64,000 bases of DNA from Raineya sp964654605 (lineage in GTDB: Bacteria; Bacteroidota; Bacteroidia; Cytophagales; Thermonemataceae): positions 1 to 64,000 of the forward strand of contig CAZZLW010000046.1 in the NCBI GenBank assembly GCA_964654605.1, written 5' to 3'. Both the position numbers and the translations under genes were made by a program. The notes below the pieces were generated by a model. That model did no database searches and was not told the DNA's origin. It saw only the letters and a program-made list of their open reading frames with translations. Position 1 is the stretch's first letter. Each line of letters starts with the position of its first letter. Positions 52,431 through 62,508 of the stretch are shown here, in pieces.

Positions 52431-53540
52431 TTATTGCCATTTCGCAGGTATATCAAAACTGATTTGGGCTTGAATGTTAGAAAGAATGACAAGCAAAGCC
52501 AAACTCATTCCGTAGAGCTCTACTTTCTGAAAGGCAAAAATAATTCCCCAAGCTACCAGTGCCGTGATAGTGAAAGTAATGCTACCTCTCAGAAAATAAG
52601 TGAGCCAAAGATGAAAAACAGGCTTTTCTACAAAAAAGGACGTATATTTTTCCTGCAAAAACTTATAGAAAGAAATAACTTTATCTGAAAAAATGGCTAT
52701 CAAAGTGGAAAATAAGAGGGTTATTAGTAAATCAGTTCGGTAGTAGCTTACGCCATTTTTTAGCCAAAAGTTGGGCAAAAAGATGTATGAAACCAGTCCT
52801 ATCAACACTATTTGTAAAAAAACAATAACCATTTGCCAGCGGCTATGATGTTTCATCAGAATAGCCGATAGTAGGGTAATAAAAGTAATCAGTAGGGGTA
52901 TAATTGTAAATACCCACCGATTGCCATACATTTGTGAAAGAATTAGACTACCCAGTAGCACCACTATCCACAAATCTAATCTTTCATTGCTAATATGCGG
53001 ATTTTGAAGCGGGGCAGGGTGTAAGCCTAATCGGTATTGCCAGAAACGAAGTGCCAAAAATACAATTCCCAAGCCTAAAAATACCGCCGAGAGCAAAGCC
53101 AGTAGAAGCACTACATTACCAAAAAAACCTTGATAAAAGTGTAGTAAAAAGGTATTGAGTAGTAATGCTCCTGCCATTCCTGCAACACTTAAAGGCGAAC
53201 CTTCCCAAAAAAGACTAAAAAAATGGATTTTTTGAGATAAGATGCGATACTGCAAGAGTTCTTTTACAAATACTTGCAAAAACCACCAAGCAACATTGAG
53301 CCAAAAAAAGGTTTGTAAAACATTATCCCTGACAGCACTACCCGTAGCCAAAAGTACCAAAGCAGAAATGAGAATAACAAAGGCTAATTTGTATTCATTG
53401 CGTAAAAAGTAAAGAACCTGATAAGCTACAATACGCTTAAATTGGGCTAATTTATGGGCTTCCAATCGTACTACCTGTCTAATTACCTGCCAGCCCGACC
53501 ATAAGAGCGTTACCAAACTCCACCAATACAACTGCTCCAT
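52431..53540 (-). CDS. Hypothetical polytopic membrane protein
   Basis: A 369-residue protein with about nine to ten hydrophobic helices (for example LAFVILISALVLLATGSAV, VVLLLALLSAVFLGLGIVFL, LDLWIVVLLGSLILSQMYG). I do not recognise a family. The N-terminal part has a basic loop (RLEAHKLAQFKRIVAYQ). No catalytic motif stands out. Neighbouring genes (nuoA downstream, a GT-C-like protein upstream) do not reveal its role. Confidence 0.6.
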   Translation of the reverse strand: MEQLYWWSLVTLLWSGWQVIRQVVRLEAHKLAQFKRIVAYQVLYFLRNEYKLAFVILISALVLLATGSAVRDNVLQTFFWLNVAWWFLQVFVKELLQYRILSQKIHFFSLFWEGSPLSVAGMAGALLLNTFLLHFYQGFFGNVVLLLALLSAVFLGLGIVFLALRFWQYRLGLHPAPLQNPHISNERLDLWIVVLLGSLILSQMYGNRWVFTIIPLLITFITLLSAILMKHHSRWQMVIVFLQIVLIGLVSYIFLPNFWLKNGVSYYRTDLLITLLFSTLIAIFSDKVISFYKFLQEKYTSFFVEKPVFHLWLTYFLRGSITFTITALVAWGIIFAFQKVELYGMSLALLVILSNIQAQISFDIPAKWQ

Positions 53541-53686
53541 AGTTATTTCAAAATGGTTTCGCTTGCAAAATTACCATTTTGAAAGGTGGGTTTTATTACT
53601 TTTCCTATAAAAGTTTTGCTTTTTTGCTTCAATAACTAAAAATTTTGTACTTTTCAAAGATTAAACTTGTATTTTGTGGGAAAATA

Positions 53687-55000
53687 TTAGGCAAACTGAA
53701 CTCTCTGTTTCTGATTTTTAGCAAAATATTGTAGAGCCAAAAGTAGCATTATGTAAAAAGGAATAAAAGGAATACGATAGCGGTCTAATGAGCCGTAATT
53801 TCCACTGCCTACACCTGTTCCGAAAGCGAGAATTAGCGTGAAAATCAAGCAAAAGACTAAAAAAGGCTTACTGAAAAGAATTTTAAAAAATTTGAAAAAG
53901 CCTGTCTTAAAGAAGGTTTGCAAGGTAAGTAAAAGAATAAAAGTCGCTTGCAAACTTGCCAGTAGCATCAAAGGGTTTCTAACTTGCCACAAAAAAGGCT
54001 GGAATAGCGAAACCGTAACTGCCGCAGGAAATTTACTAATCACACTGCCAAGTGTGCCGTCATATTCTCCCAAAGAGTAACTTGCACTGCCCGATACAGC
54101 GTTCCATTCGGTATTGGTTTTGGTAGTTTGCCCAATTTCTTCAAAGGAAAAACGAGTACCTTCGGTAAGTTTGCTTACAGCAATATACCCCACAGGCACG
54201 GAAGCCAAGAGTACGATTGGCAAAATCAAAATACGTATCAGGGCTATTCGGATTTTATTCCGATACTCCAAGAGTAGCCAAGTTGCCGCCGCAGGCAAAA
54301 AGCACATAGCTACATAAATCTTTACTTCTTGCATTAGCCAAAGTGCTACTATCAGGATAAGTGTATTTTTAAGCATTTTTTGTTTCTTGATAAAAGCAAA
54401 GTAAAAGGCATAAAAAGCCCAACCCAAAGCACTTACAATGAGGGTGTCTTTCATCAAGCCCGAACCCCAAAAAAATGCAGAGGGCATCATAAAACAAGCA
54501 AAAGCAATCTTGTTGTAAAGCGAGGGATACATATCCACCATTGCCCTATACATTGCCCAAACTCCTGTAAAGCCAATGAAAGCAAAAATAAAAGCATTTG
54601 CCAAATATGTATGGTAAGTGAGGAAGCCCAAAAGAGCAGAGAGTTTTACCACTACCATTGAGTGTTTGTCGGTGTAAAAATATAAATAAGGGGTATAGCT
54701 TTGCGTAGAGGGGTTAGGCGTGCCCGGCTTATCTAAAATAATTTGTAAGCCAATATCAAATCTATCCCAAAAAGAGTTCCAAATAATAGCACTATCGTGA
54801 AAGAAATTAAAGGTATCTCCACCTCCATAGTAAAACTGATACACACAAGCAAAAGCCACACAGCCAAAAAAACGTAAATGTAATGCCTTGAAATAATATT
54901 TTTTAGTAAGTGGATTGGTAAGTTTGGCTTTACGGCTGTATGCAATGCCATAAAGAATAAGCAAAAAAATAGGAGCTATGAGCAAATCTTGAATGGTCAT
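53687..55000 (-). CDS. Polytopic membrane protein, GT-C-like
   Basis: A 437-residue protein with about ten transmembrane helices. After the second helix comes a long loop starting YGGGDTFNFFHDSAIIWNSF, with an Asp in the position often used by GT-C glycosyltransferases; later ones include FGSGLMKDTLIV-like sequence (FFWGSGLMKDTLIV). Similar proteins occur widely in Bacteroidota as uncharacterised membrane proteins near cell-surface polysaccharide genes. A glycosyltransferase or polymerase role is plausible but unproven. It lies 103 bp downstream of crtI on the same strand. Confidence 0.6.
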   Translation of the reverse strand: MTIQDLLIAPIFLLILYGIAYSRKAKLTNPLTKKYYFKALHLRFFGCVAFACVYQFYYGGGDTFNFFHDSAIIWNSFWDRFDIGLQIILDKPGTPNPSTQSYTPYLYFYTDKHSMVVVKLSALLGFLTYHTYLANAFIFAFIGFTGVWAMYRAMVDMYPSLYNKIAFACFMMPSAFFWGSGLMKDTLIVSALGWAFYAFYFAFIKKQKMLKNTLILIVALWLMQEVKIYVAMCFLPAAATWLLLEYRNKIRIALIRILILPIVLLASVPVGYIAVSKLTEGTRFSFEEIGQTTKTNTEWNAVSGSASYSLGEYDGTLGSVISKFPAAVTVSLFQPFLWQVRNPLMLLASLQATFILLLTLQTFFKTGFFKFFKILFSKPFLVFCLIFTLILAFGTGVGSGNYGSLDRYRIPFIPFYIMLLLALQYFAKNQKQRVQFA

Positions 55001-55103
55001 CGTTTGTTACAAAAATCAACCATAAAGATAGGCAGTTTTTGAATAAATGAAAAGCAGAAATCAAGAAATATTTGGAAACCAAGAGGTAAAAAAACTTCTC
55101 GGT

Positions 55104-56582
55104 TTATGTTTTTATTTCTTTCATCAGTTCGTTGGCTACCACTTGCCCCGAAATAATAGTAGGGGGTACGCCAGGACCAGGCACAGTGAGTTGCCCTGTA
55201 AAATACAAATTTCTGACTTTTTTGCTTTTCAGCGAAGGCTTGAGAATGGCAGTTTGCATCAGCGTATTGGCAAGTCCATAAGCATTGCCTCGGAAAGAAT
55301 GGTAATCATTCAAAAAATCTTTGTGAGCATAGCTTTTCTTGAAAATGACTGCATCTAAAACGCTCTGCCCTGTAAGTTTTTCTAAACGCTTCATTATCAG
55401 ATGGTAGTAATGCTCGCGTATTTCTTCTTTATCTTCCAAACCTACTGCCACAGGAATAAGCAAAACTAAATTTTCTTTACCTTCGGGAGCAACCGAGGAG
55501 TCTGTTTGTGAGGTAGCCGAAAGGTAAAAAAGAGGTTTAGAAGGCCATTGGGGTTTGGTGTAAATTTCGTGAGCGTGCAAGTCTAGTTCTTCGTCGAAGC
55601 ATAAAACGTGATGTTCTATGTTTTGAAGCCTTTTATTCAAACCTACATAATACAGCAAAGATGAAGGCGACATAATGCGTTTTTGCCAATAGCTTTCACT
55701 ATAATTGCGATAAGGTTTCTCTAAAATTTCTTGCTCTACGTGATGATAATCAGCTCCTGCTACAATGGCATCGGCTTCAAAAGTGCTTTGGTTGGTGATA
55801 ACACGGGTAGCCTTTCCATTTTCAACTACAATTTTTTGCACCTCCTGATTGTAGAGTATTCGTACGCCTTGTTCTTCAGCCAGCGAGACCATTGCTTTTA
55901 CTACTTCATACATTCCACCCATCGGATACCACGTACCCAAAGCCATATCGGCGTAATTCATCAGGCTATACAAAGCAGGCGTATTCTGAGGAATTGCACC
56001 CAAAAATAAAATTGGAAATTCTACCAATTTGAGCAATTTGGGGTGTGAAAAATATTTACGAATATGCTTGTGGAAAGACTCAAAAATGTTCATTCGTATC
56101 ATATCTACAAGTAATCGGAAATCTACAAATTCCCAAACAGAACGACTTGGCTTATAGACTAAATTATTGATGCCTACTTCGTACTTGTAAGCGGATTGTT
56201 TCAAAAAATCCTTTAATTTCTGACTACTTCCTTTTTCATAACTCTCAAAAAGTTCGTACAAATCGTTCAGATTTGCAGGGACATTGATATAATCGTTTTC
56301 TCCAAAATATACCCTATACGAAGGGTCAAGGCGTTTGAGTGTGTAATAATCACTTACTTTCTTGCCAAAGCGGGCAAAATAGCGTTCAAAGACATCAGGC
56401 ATCCAATACCAACTAGGTCCCATATCAAAGGTAAAGCCCTCTGCTTGTAAAATATTAGCTCTACCGCCTGCTTTATCATTTTTTTCTAATAATGTAACGG
56501 CAAAGCCTTGATGTGCCAGAGTAGTAGCGGCGGCAAGCCCTGCAAACCCTGCTCCTATAACAATAACTTTTTTCTTGGACAT
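55104..56582 (-). CDS. crtI: Phytoene desaturase family protein
   Basis: FAD-dependent carotenoid desaturase of 492 residues. The N-terminal dinucleotide-binding motif is KVIVIGAGFAGLAAATTLA, followed by LLEKNDKAGGRA and DMGPSWYWMPDVFERYF. The C-terminal CrtI signature is LYFTGQLTVPGPGVPPTIIS. It acts on phytoene or a later acyclic carotene; CrtI-type and CrtD-type enzymes share these motifs, so the exact step is not settled. The dxs gene lies 71 bp upstream on the same strand, linking precursor supply with pigment synthesis. Confidence 0.92.
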   Translation of the reverse strand: MSKKKVIVIGAGFAGLAAATTLAHQGFAVTLLEKNDKAGGRANILQAEGFTFDMGPSWYWMPDVFERYFARFGKKVSDYYTLKRLDPSYRVYFGENDYINVPANLNDLYELFESYEKGSSQKLKDFLKQSAYKYEVGINNLVYKPSRSVWEFVDFRLLVDMIRMNIFESFHKHIRKYFSHPKLLKLVEFPILFLGAIPQNTPALYSLMNYADMALGTWYPMGGMYEVVKAMVSLAEEQGVRILYNQEVQKIVVENGKATRVITNQSTFEADAIVAGADYHHVEQEILEKPYRNYSESYWQKRIMSPSSLLYYVGLNKRLQNIEHHVLCFDEELDLHAHEIYTKPQWPSKPLFYLSATSQTDSSVAPEGKENLVLLIPVAVGLEDKEEIREHYYHLIMKRLEKLTGQSVLDAVIFKKSYAHKDFLNDYHSFRGNAYGLANTLMQTAILKPSLKSKKVRNLYFTGQLTVPGPGVPPTIISGQVVANELMKEIKT

Positions 56583-56653
56583 TAGAACTATACTTTGAAA
56601 AGTTTAGAAAAAAGAAACAAAAGGTAAGAAACGAGACTTTCTCCTTTGGCTTC

Positions 56654-58585
56654 TTACAATACTTTCACGGCGGTTTTTATCATATTTTGCACCTCTTGGG
56701 CAATTTGTTCAGGGGCAAAGCCTGCTTCTCGGTGCAATTCAAGTTGAGTGCCGTGTTCATAAACTTTATCTGCCATACCCAAGCGTTTTACTTGAATGTT
56801 GGTATAGCCATTATCGGCAATCCATTCTAAAATAGCACTGCCAAAACCACCCATCAAACAGCCATCTTCTACGGTCAGGATTTTATCAAACTTTTGACAA
56901 ATTTCGTGTAAAAGCTCATTATCCAGTGGTTTTACGAAACGCATATCGTAATGAGCAGGATTAAAGCCCTCTTTTTCAAGCATTTTACAAGCCTCTACGG
57001 CATAATTGCCGATATGTCCAATCGTTAAAATAGCCAGCTCTTCACCATCTTTAATTTTGCGTCCCTTACCTATGGGCAATCTTTCTAATGGAGTACGCCA
57101 ATGGGGCATAACTCCTTCGCCACGAGGATAGCGGATAGAAAAAGCCCTTTTGCCATTTTCTTCCATATCCAGCATAGCAGTATACATTAGGTTACGCAGT
57201 TCTTGTTCATTCATTGGGGCAGAGACAATCATATTCGGCAGGCAACGCATATAAGCAATATCGTAGGCTCCGTGATGTGTAGGTCCATCAGCTCCTGCAA
57301 AGCCTGCTCTATCCATACAGAAAATTACAGGAAGCTCTTGTATGCAAACATCGTGAATAACTTGGTCATAAGCTCTCTGCATAAATGTAGAGTAAATATT
57401 GCAGAAAGGAATAAGCCCTTGGGTGGCAAGTCCTGCTGAAAAGGTTACGGCGTGTTGCTCGCAAATGCCTACATCAAAGGCTCTTTCGGGCATTTCTTTC
57501 ATCATAATATTCATAGATGAACCCGAAGGCATAGCAGGCGTTATTCCCATTACTTTGGGATTGATTTTGGCGAGTTCTACCAGCGTATGTCCAAATACAT
57601 CTTGATATTTAGGAGGTTGGGGTGTAGTATAAACTTTCTTATGAATTTCACCTGTAACTTTATCAAAAGTACCGGGAGCGTGCCATTTGGTTTGGTCTTG
57701 CTCGGCAAGGGCATAACCTTTTCCTTTTACGGTTACGCAATGCAGAATTTTAGGACCTTGTATATTTTTCAAATCAGAAAGTACGTGATAGAGGTGGTCA
57801 ATGTCGTGTCCGTCTATAGGACCGAAATAACGCAAGCCCAAAGCCTCAAAAAGATTACTATGTTTGAGCAAACCTGCTTTCAGGGCATTTTCTATTTTAG
57901 AAATCATTTCACGTGTGAATTTGCCCAAAGCGTTTTTACCCAAAATTTTCCAAACCTCGTCTTTGAGTTTGTTGTAAGTGGAGGAGGTAGTAATATCCGT
58001 TAGGTAGTCTTTCAAAGCCCCTACATTGGGGTCTATGGACATACAATTATCGTTGAGAATGATAAGGATATTTGCACCTGATACACCCGCATTATTCATT
58101 CCTTCAAAGGCTATACCGCCTGTCAGGGCACCATCGCCAATGACGGCAATATGTTGGCGGTCAGTTTCGCCTTTGTATTTAGAGGCTATTGCCATTCCGA
58201 GAGCGGCGGAAATAGAAGTAGAGGAATGTCCTACGCCAAAAGCATCGTAAATGCTTTCTTTTCTTTTGGGAAAGCCCGAAATGCCACCATAGACGCGATT
58301 GGTATGAAAAACTTTACGTCTTTCAGTAAGGATTTTATGCCCATACGCCTGATGACCTACGTCCCAAACAAGTTGGTCGTAAGGGGTGTTGAAAACGTAA
58401 TGCAAGGCTACGGTAAGCTCTACAACACCCAAACTCGCCCCAAAATGCCCTCCATATACCGAAACTACATCAATGATGTAATCTCGTAATTCTTGGGCAA
58501 CTTGTGGTAATTGGTGAGGGTGCAATTTGCGTAAATCTGCGGGGTTTTCAATTTGAGCCAGTAGCTTTCCCGGTTCTATAAGCAT
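56654..58585 (-). CDS. dxs: 1-Deoxy-D-xylulose-5-phosphate synthase
   Basis: First enzyme of the MEP isoprenoid pathway, condensing pyruvate and glyceraldehyde 3-phosphate with thiamine diphosphate; 643 residues from the ATG of MLIEPGKLLAQIENP. Markers are HFGASLGVVELTVALHYVF, VWDVGHQAYGHKIL, GVGHSSTSISAALGMA, the ThDP motif GDGALTGGIAFEGMN with NDNCMSI, and CMDRAGFAGADGPTHHGAYD. Length and all motifs are standard. Predicted to be the upstream gene of a dxs-crtI pair. Confidence 0.96.
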   Translation of the reverse strand: MLIEPGKLLAQIENPADLRKLHPHQLPQVAQELRDYIIDVVSVYGGHFGASLGVVELTVALHYVFNTPYDQLVWDVGHQAYGHKILTERRKVFHTNRVYGGISGFPKRKESIYDAFGVGHSSTSISAALGMAIASKYKGETDRQHIAVIGDGALTGGIAFEGMNNAGVSGANILIILNDNCMSIDPNVGALKDYLTDITTSSTYNKLKDEVWKILGKNALGKFTREMISKIENALKAGLLKHSNLFEALGLRYFGPIDGHDIDHLYHVLSDLKNIQGPKILHCVTVKGKGYALAEQDQTKWHAPGTFDKVTGEIHKKVYTTPQPPKYQDVFGHTLVELAKINPKVMGITPAMPSGSSMNIMMKEMPERAFDVGICEQHAVTFSAGLATQGLIPFCNIYSTFMQRAYDQVIHDVCIQELPVIFCMDRAGFAGADGPTHHGAYDIAYMRCLPNMIVSAPMNEQELRNLMYTAMLDMEENGKRAFSIRYPRGEGVMPHWRTPLERLPIGKGRKIKDGEELAILTIGHIGNYAVEACKMLEKEGFNPAHYDMRFVKPLDNELLHEICQKFDKILTVEDGCLMGGFGSAILEWIADNGYTNIQVKRLGMADKVYEHGTQLELHREAGFAPEQIAQEVQNMIKTAVKVL

Positions 58586-58747
58586 AAAATTTTGGTTTAG
58601 GTGAAAATACAATGCTTAAACGAAATTGAGCCAAAAATGTTTGGAAATAACAATGCAAAAGTACAGATTTTTTAGGAAAAATTATGAAGGCAGAGGATTT
58701 TTTTGCATAAAATACTTTCTTGATTGTTTCAGGATAAAAGTTTGCCA

Positions 58748-58781
58748 TTTTTGAAACTTTACCAAAAAGAATGTATTTTTG
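58748..58781 (+). promoter_or_regulatory. Promoter of the second restriction-modification operon
   Basis: TTTTTG ending at 58753, 20-bp spacer, TATTTTTG (58774-58781); the methyltransferase ATG is 20 bp downstream. Confidence 0.6.
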
Positions 58782-58801
58782 CAAGCTAACATTTTGAACT
58801 T

Positions 58802-59800
58802 ATGAAATTCAAATCTGATAGAAATAAAACGCTTACTTTGAATAATGAGGAGGCTTCTTACTTGGAAAAAAAACTTATTCAAGTAGAAAAACCTGTTGAT
58901 TATCAAGAAATAATGAATAAGACTATTTGGGGAAATAGTTTGGAAATATTACGATTCTTGCCTTCTGCTTTTGTAGATTTAGCTATCATTGACCCACCCT
59001 ATAACTTGGATAAAGATTTTGGCGAACTGAAATTCAGCAAAATGACAGATGAGGAGTACGAAACCTATCTTGAAAGTTGGTTTCCTGATATAATACGTTT
59101 ACTCAAACCGAATGCGTCTCTTTATATTTGCGGAGATTGGAAAAATAGCCACAGTCTTTACAACGTGCTTAAAAAGTATTTAAAGGTCAGAAATCGCATT
59201 ACTTGGCAGAGAGAAAAAGGGAGAGGAGCCTTAAAGAATTGGAAGAACTGCACCGAAGATATTTGGTTTGCCACCGTGAGCGAAGATTATTACTTTGATG
59301 TAGAGTCAGTAAAGATGAAACGAAAAGTAATTGCTCCCTACAAAGAAAATGGCAAGCCCAAAGATTGGCAAGAAACCGAGCAGGGAAATTTTAGACTTAC
59401 ATATCCTTCTAATTTTTGGGACGACATAACTATTCCGTATTGGTCTATGCCAGAAAATACCGAACATCCTACCCAAAAGCCCGAAAAACTAATTGCTAAA
59501 CTCATTTTAGCAAGTTCTTCGCCTAATGCGATTGTATTTGACCCCTTTTTAGGTTCAGGTACAACTTCTGTGGTAGCTAAAAAACTTGGTAGAAACTTTT
59601 GTGGCATAGAAATTAACAAAGAATATTGCTTGTGGGCTGAAAAAAGACTGATGTTGGCAGAAACAGATAAACGTATTCAGGGCTATGCTGATGGAGTTTT
59701 TTGGGAAAGAAATACTTTGTCTTTTCAACAAAATACAAGTAAAAAAAGGAATAATACCAACAAAGATATTATTTCACTTTTTGATGATACTGCCTTATGA
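58802..59800 (+). CDS. Beta-class DNA methyltransferase of a second restriction-modification system
   Basis: A 332-residue amino-methyltransferase (N6-adenine or N4-cytosine). The catalytic motif IIDPPYNLD (DPPY at 64-67) comes before the SAM-binding motif FDPFLGSGTTSVVAKKLG (near residue 247), which is the beta-class order. The intervening sequence NRITWQREKGRGALKNWKN, then EDIWFATVSEDYYFD, is typical of type II methyltransferases, followed by EHPTQKPEKLIAKLI. Target sequence unknown. Its TGA stop overlaps the ATG of the nuclease gene (ATGA), indicating coupled translation. Confidence 0.9.
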   Translation: MKFKSDRNKTLTLNNEEASYLEKKLIQVEKPVDYQEIMNKTIWGNSLEILRFLPSAFVDLAIIDPPYNLDKDFGELKFSKMTDEEYETYLESWFPDIIRLLKPNASLYICGDWKNSHSLYNVLKKYLKVRNRITWQREKGRGALKNWKNCTEDIWFATVSEDYYFDVESVKMKRKVIAPYKENGKPKDWQETEQGNFRLTYPSNFWDDITIPYWSMPENTEHPTQKPEKLIAKLILASSSPNAIVFDPFLGSGTTSVVAKKLGRNFCGIEINKEYCLWAEKRLMLAETDKRIQGYADGVFWERNTLSFQQNTSKKRNNTNKDIISLFDDTAL

Positions 59801-60453
59801 GTAAAATTTTGCCAATTGCGAGCCAAATAGAAACGCAAATTCTAAAAGCTATCAATAGTCAGGAAAATTTAATGAGTGAATTCACTCTCAATAGTACGAG
59901 AGCAGTAGGTGATGCTATTCAGGATTTTCTTGCCAAAGAATTTATACATTTTTTGCCTAAAAATCTATTGCAAGAATACAATGAAAGTTTTGCTCGTAGA
60001 TCTATGGCTGATTTTGCTTTTCTTGATATTGATAATAATTTTTATGCAATAGATTGTAAAACCCACAATATCCATACTAATTTCAATATGCCCAATCTAA
60101 CATCAGTAGAGCGTATTGCACGCTTTTATGAAGATAGAAAGAATTACTTTATGCTACTTATGATTGCTTATCAAATAAAAAAACAAAAAGTTAGAGCAGA
60201 AAAGTGTATTTTCGCCCCTATTGAATATATTGATTGGTCTTGCCTTACAATTGGGGCTTTGGGTTGGGGACAAGTTCAAATTAGCAATTCTAATCAAATT
60301 ACTATTAACCCTAAACAAACTCGTAAAACTTGGATGCTCAATCTTTGTGAAGCTGTCCTTAGTTTTTATCCCCGTGAAATTGCAAAAATCAAAGAAAGAA
60401 TAATCCATTTTGAGAAAATAAAAGATTTTTGGGAAAATCAAAGCGAAAGCTAA
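59797..60453 (+). CDS. Type II restriction endonuclease of the second system
   Basis: A 218-residue protein. The PD-(D/E)XK-type core is Asp72 in RSMADFAFLDI and Asp86-x-Lys88 in FYAIDCKTHN, with Asp in place of the usual Glu. The N-terminal TLNSTRAVGDAIQDFLAKEF also looks like type II endonucleases. I do not recognise the specificity. It is assigned as the partner of the overlapping methyltransferase. It is convergent with uvrB, with only three bases between the two stop codons. Confidence 0.75.
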   Translation: MSKILPIASQIETQILKAINSQENLMSEFTLNSTRAVGDAIQDFLAKEFIHFLPKNLLQEYNESFARRSMADFAFLDIDNNFYAIDCKTHNIHTNFNMPNLTSVERIARFYEDRKNYFMLLMIAYQIKKQKVRAEKCIFAPIEYIDWSCLTIGALGWGQVQISNSNQITINPKQTRKTWMLNLCEAVLSFYPREIAKIKERIIHFEKIKDFWENQSES

Positions 60454-60456
60454 AAA

Positions 60457-62478
60457 CTACTTCACATTCCCCAGTTGTTCTTTCAGAGCGATAATTTCAT
60501 CACGGAGGCGGGCGGCACTGATAAAATCCAGCTCTTTGGCGGCTTTTTCCATTGCTTTTTGGGTTTCTTTCAAAAGTTTTTCTAAATCATTTCTTGACAT
60601 AGCTTTCACTACGGGGTCTGCAAAGGGGCTAATATTTTCTGCCTCTACATAATATTTCTTGACATTCTTTTTGGCATCTGCCACTTTGGTTTGCTCTAAA
60701 ATAGCCTCTTTGCTTTTGAAAATGGTTTTAGGCGTGATGTTGTGGGCTATATTGTAGCTCATTTGCATTTTACGGCGTCTTTGCGTTTCGCTGATTGCCT
60801 TTTCCATTGATTGTGTAATTTTATCGGCATACATAATTACCCGACCATCGGCATTTCGGGCGGCTCTGCCTATGACTTGTATCAAGGAGCGTTCATCGCG
60901 TAAAAAGCCTTCTTTATCTGCGTCCATAATGGCTACTAATGCCACTTCGGGCAAATCTAAACCTTCTCGCAAAAGATTAACCCCTACAAGTACATCAAAA
61001 ACACCTAAACGCAGTTCTCGTAAAATTTCAACTCTATCTAATGCTTTTACTTCGGAATGAATGTATCTGCCCTTGATACCGACTTTTTCTAAATATTTGG
61101 AGAGTTCTTCAGCCATACGCTTGGTGAGCGTAGTTACCAGCACTCTACCACCTTTTTCAATAGTTTTTTGGATTTCATCAAGCAAATCATCAATTTGATG
61201 AAGGCTGGGTTTTACGATAATTTCAGGGTCTAAAAGTCCTGTGGGGCGAATAATTTGTTCTACAACAACTCCTTCCGAGTTTTTGAGTTCATAGCTTTGG
61301 GGGGTAGCACTTACGTAAATTACCTGATGCAATAGTTCCTCAAATTCTTCAAATTTCAAGGGGCGATTATCCAGAGCTGAAGGCAAACGAAAGCCATATT
61401 CTACAAGATTAACTTTGCGAGAGCGGTCGCCGCCATACATTGCCTTGATTTGCGGAATGGTTACGTGGCTCTCATCTACTACCAAAAGGAAATCTTTGGG
61501 GAAATAGTCTAAAAGGCAGAAAGGTCTTTCACCGGACTTTCTGCCGTCGAAGTAGCGAGAATAATTTTCAATGCCTGAGCAATAGCCAAGTTCTCTCATC
61601 ATTTCCAAGTCAAATTCGGTACGTTCTTTGAGGCGTTGGGCTTCGGTGAACTTACCTTCACGCTCAAAAAGGGCAACTTGTGCCACTAAATCCTTTTGTA
61701 TTTGTTCAATGGCTTGGTGCAAGGTTTCTTGTCCTGTTACGAAAAGATTAGCAGGGTAGATAGCAATTTGTTTTTCTTCTTGTTCTTTTTTGCCTGTGGA
61801 AGGATTGATGATTTGAATAGCCTCAATTTCATCACCAAAAAAGAAAATACGATAAGCAAAATCGGCGTAGGCTACAAAAATATCAACTGTATCGCCTTTT
61901 ACACGGAAATTACCTCGCTGAAATTCAGCTTCGGTGCGGCTGTAAAGAATATTGGCAAGGGCATAAAGCAACTGATTACGTGTGATGCGTTGTCCTACTT
62001 TGAGGTGTAAAACATTTTTGCCAAATTCTTGGGGGTTGGCAATACCATAAATGCAAGAAACTGATGCCACCACAATTACATCTTGCCTGCCCGAAAGCAG
62101 GGCAGAAGTAGCTCTCAGACGCAATTTTTCAATTTCATCGTTAATGGAAAGGTCTTTTTCAATGTAGGTATCGGTACTTGGAATATAAGACTCGGGCTGG
62201 TAATAGTCGTAATACGAAATAAAATATTCTACGGCATTATTGGGGAAAAATTGTTGAAATTCGCCATATAGTTGAGCGGCAAGAGTTTTGTTGTGGCTTA
62301 GTACCAAAGTAGGTTTTTGAACTTGAGCAATAACATTGGCAATGGTGAAAGTTTTGCCCGAACCTGTAACCCCAAGCAAAGTTTGATATTTTTCGCCATT
62401 ACGCAAACCCTCTATAAGTTTGGCAATGGCTTGGGGCTGGTCGCCAGTGGGCTGAAAATCGCTGATAAGCTCAAACAT
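60457..62478 (-). CDS. uvrB: UvrABC system protein B
   Basis: Damage-recognition helicase of nucleotide excision repair; 673 residues, standard length. The motifs are: Walker A GVTGSGKTFTIANVI, the beta-hairpin region YFISYYDYYQPESYIPSTDT, DESHVTIPQIKAMYGGDRSR (Walker B), LREGLDLPEVALVAIMDADKEGF split over conserved blocks, QVIGRAARNADGRVIMYAD, and a C-terminal UVR domain (LEKLLKETQKAMEKAAKELD). Cytosolic; partner genes uvrA and uvrC are not in the window. Confidence 0.97.
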   Translation of the reverse strand: MFELISDFQPTGDQPQAIAKLIEGLRNGEKYQTLLGVTGSGKTFTIANVIAQVQKPTLVLSHNKTLAAQLYGEFQQFFPNNAVEYFISYYDYYQPESYIPSTDTYIEKDLSINDEIEKLRLRATSALLSGRQDVIVVASVSCIYGIANPQEFGKNVLHLKVGQRITRNQLLYALANILYSRTEAEFQRGNFRVKGDTVDIFVAYADFAYRIFFFGDEIEAIQIINPSTGKKEQEEKQIAIYPANLFVTGQETLHQAIEQIQKDLVAQVALFEREGKFTEAQRLKERTEFDLEMMRELGYCSGIENYSRYFDGRKSGERPFCLLDYFPKDFLLVVDESHVTIPQIKAMYGGDRSRKVNLVEYGFRLPSALDNRPLKFEEFEELLHQVIYVSATPQSYELKNSEGVVVEQIIRPTGLLDPEIIVKPSLHQIDDLLDEIQKTIEKGGRVLVTTLTKRMAEELSKYLEKVGIKGRYIHSEVKALDRVEILRELRLGVFDVLVGVNLLREGLDLPEVALVAIMDADKEGFLRDERSLIQVIGRAARNADGRVIMYADKITQSMEKAISETQRRRKMQMSYNIAHNITPKTIFKSKEAILEQTKVADAKKNVKKYYVEAENISPFADPVVKAMSRNDLEKLLKETQKAMEKAAKELDFISAARLRDEIIALKEQLGNVK

Positions 62479-62508
62479 AGGGTAAAATTAAAATGATTTA
62501 CAAAACTT

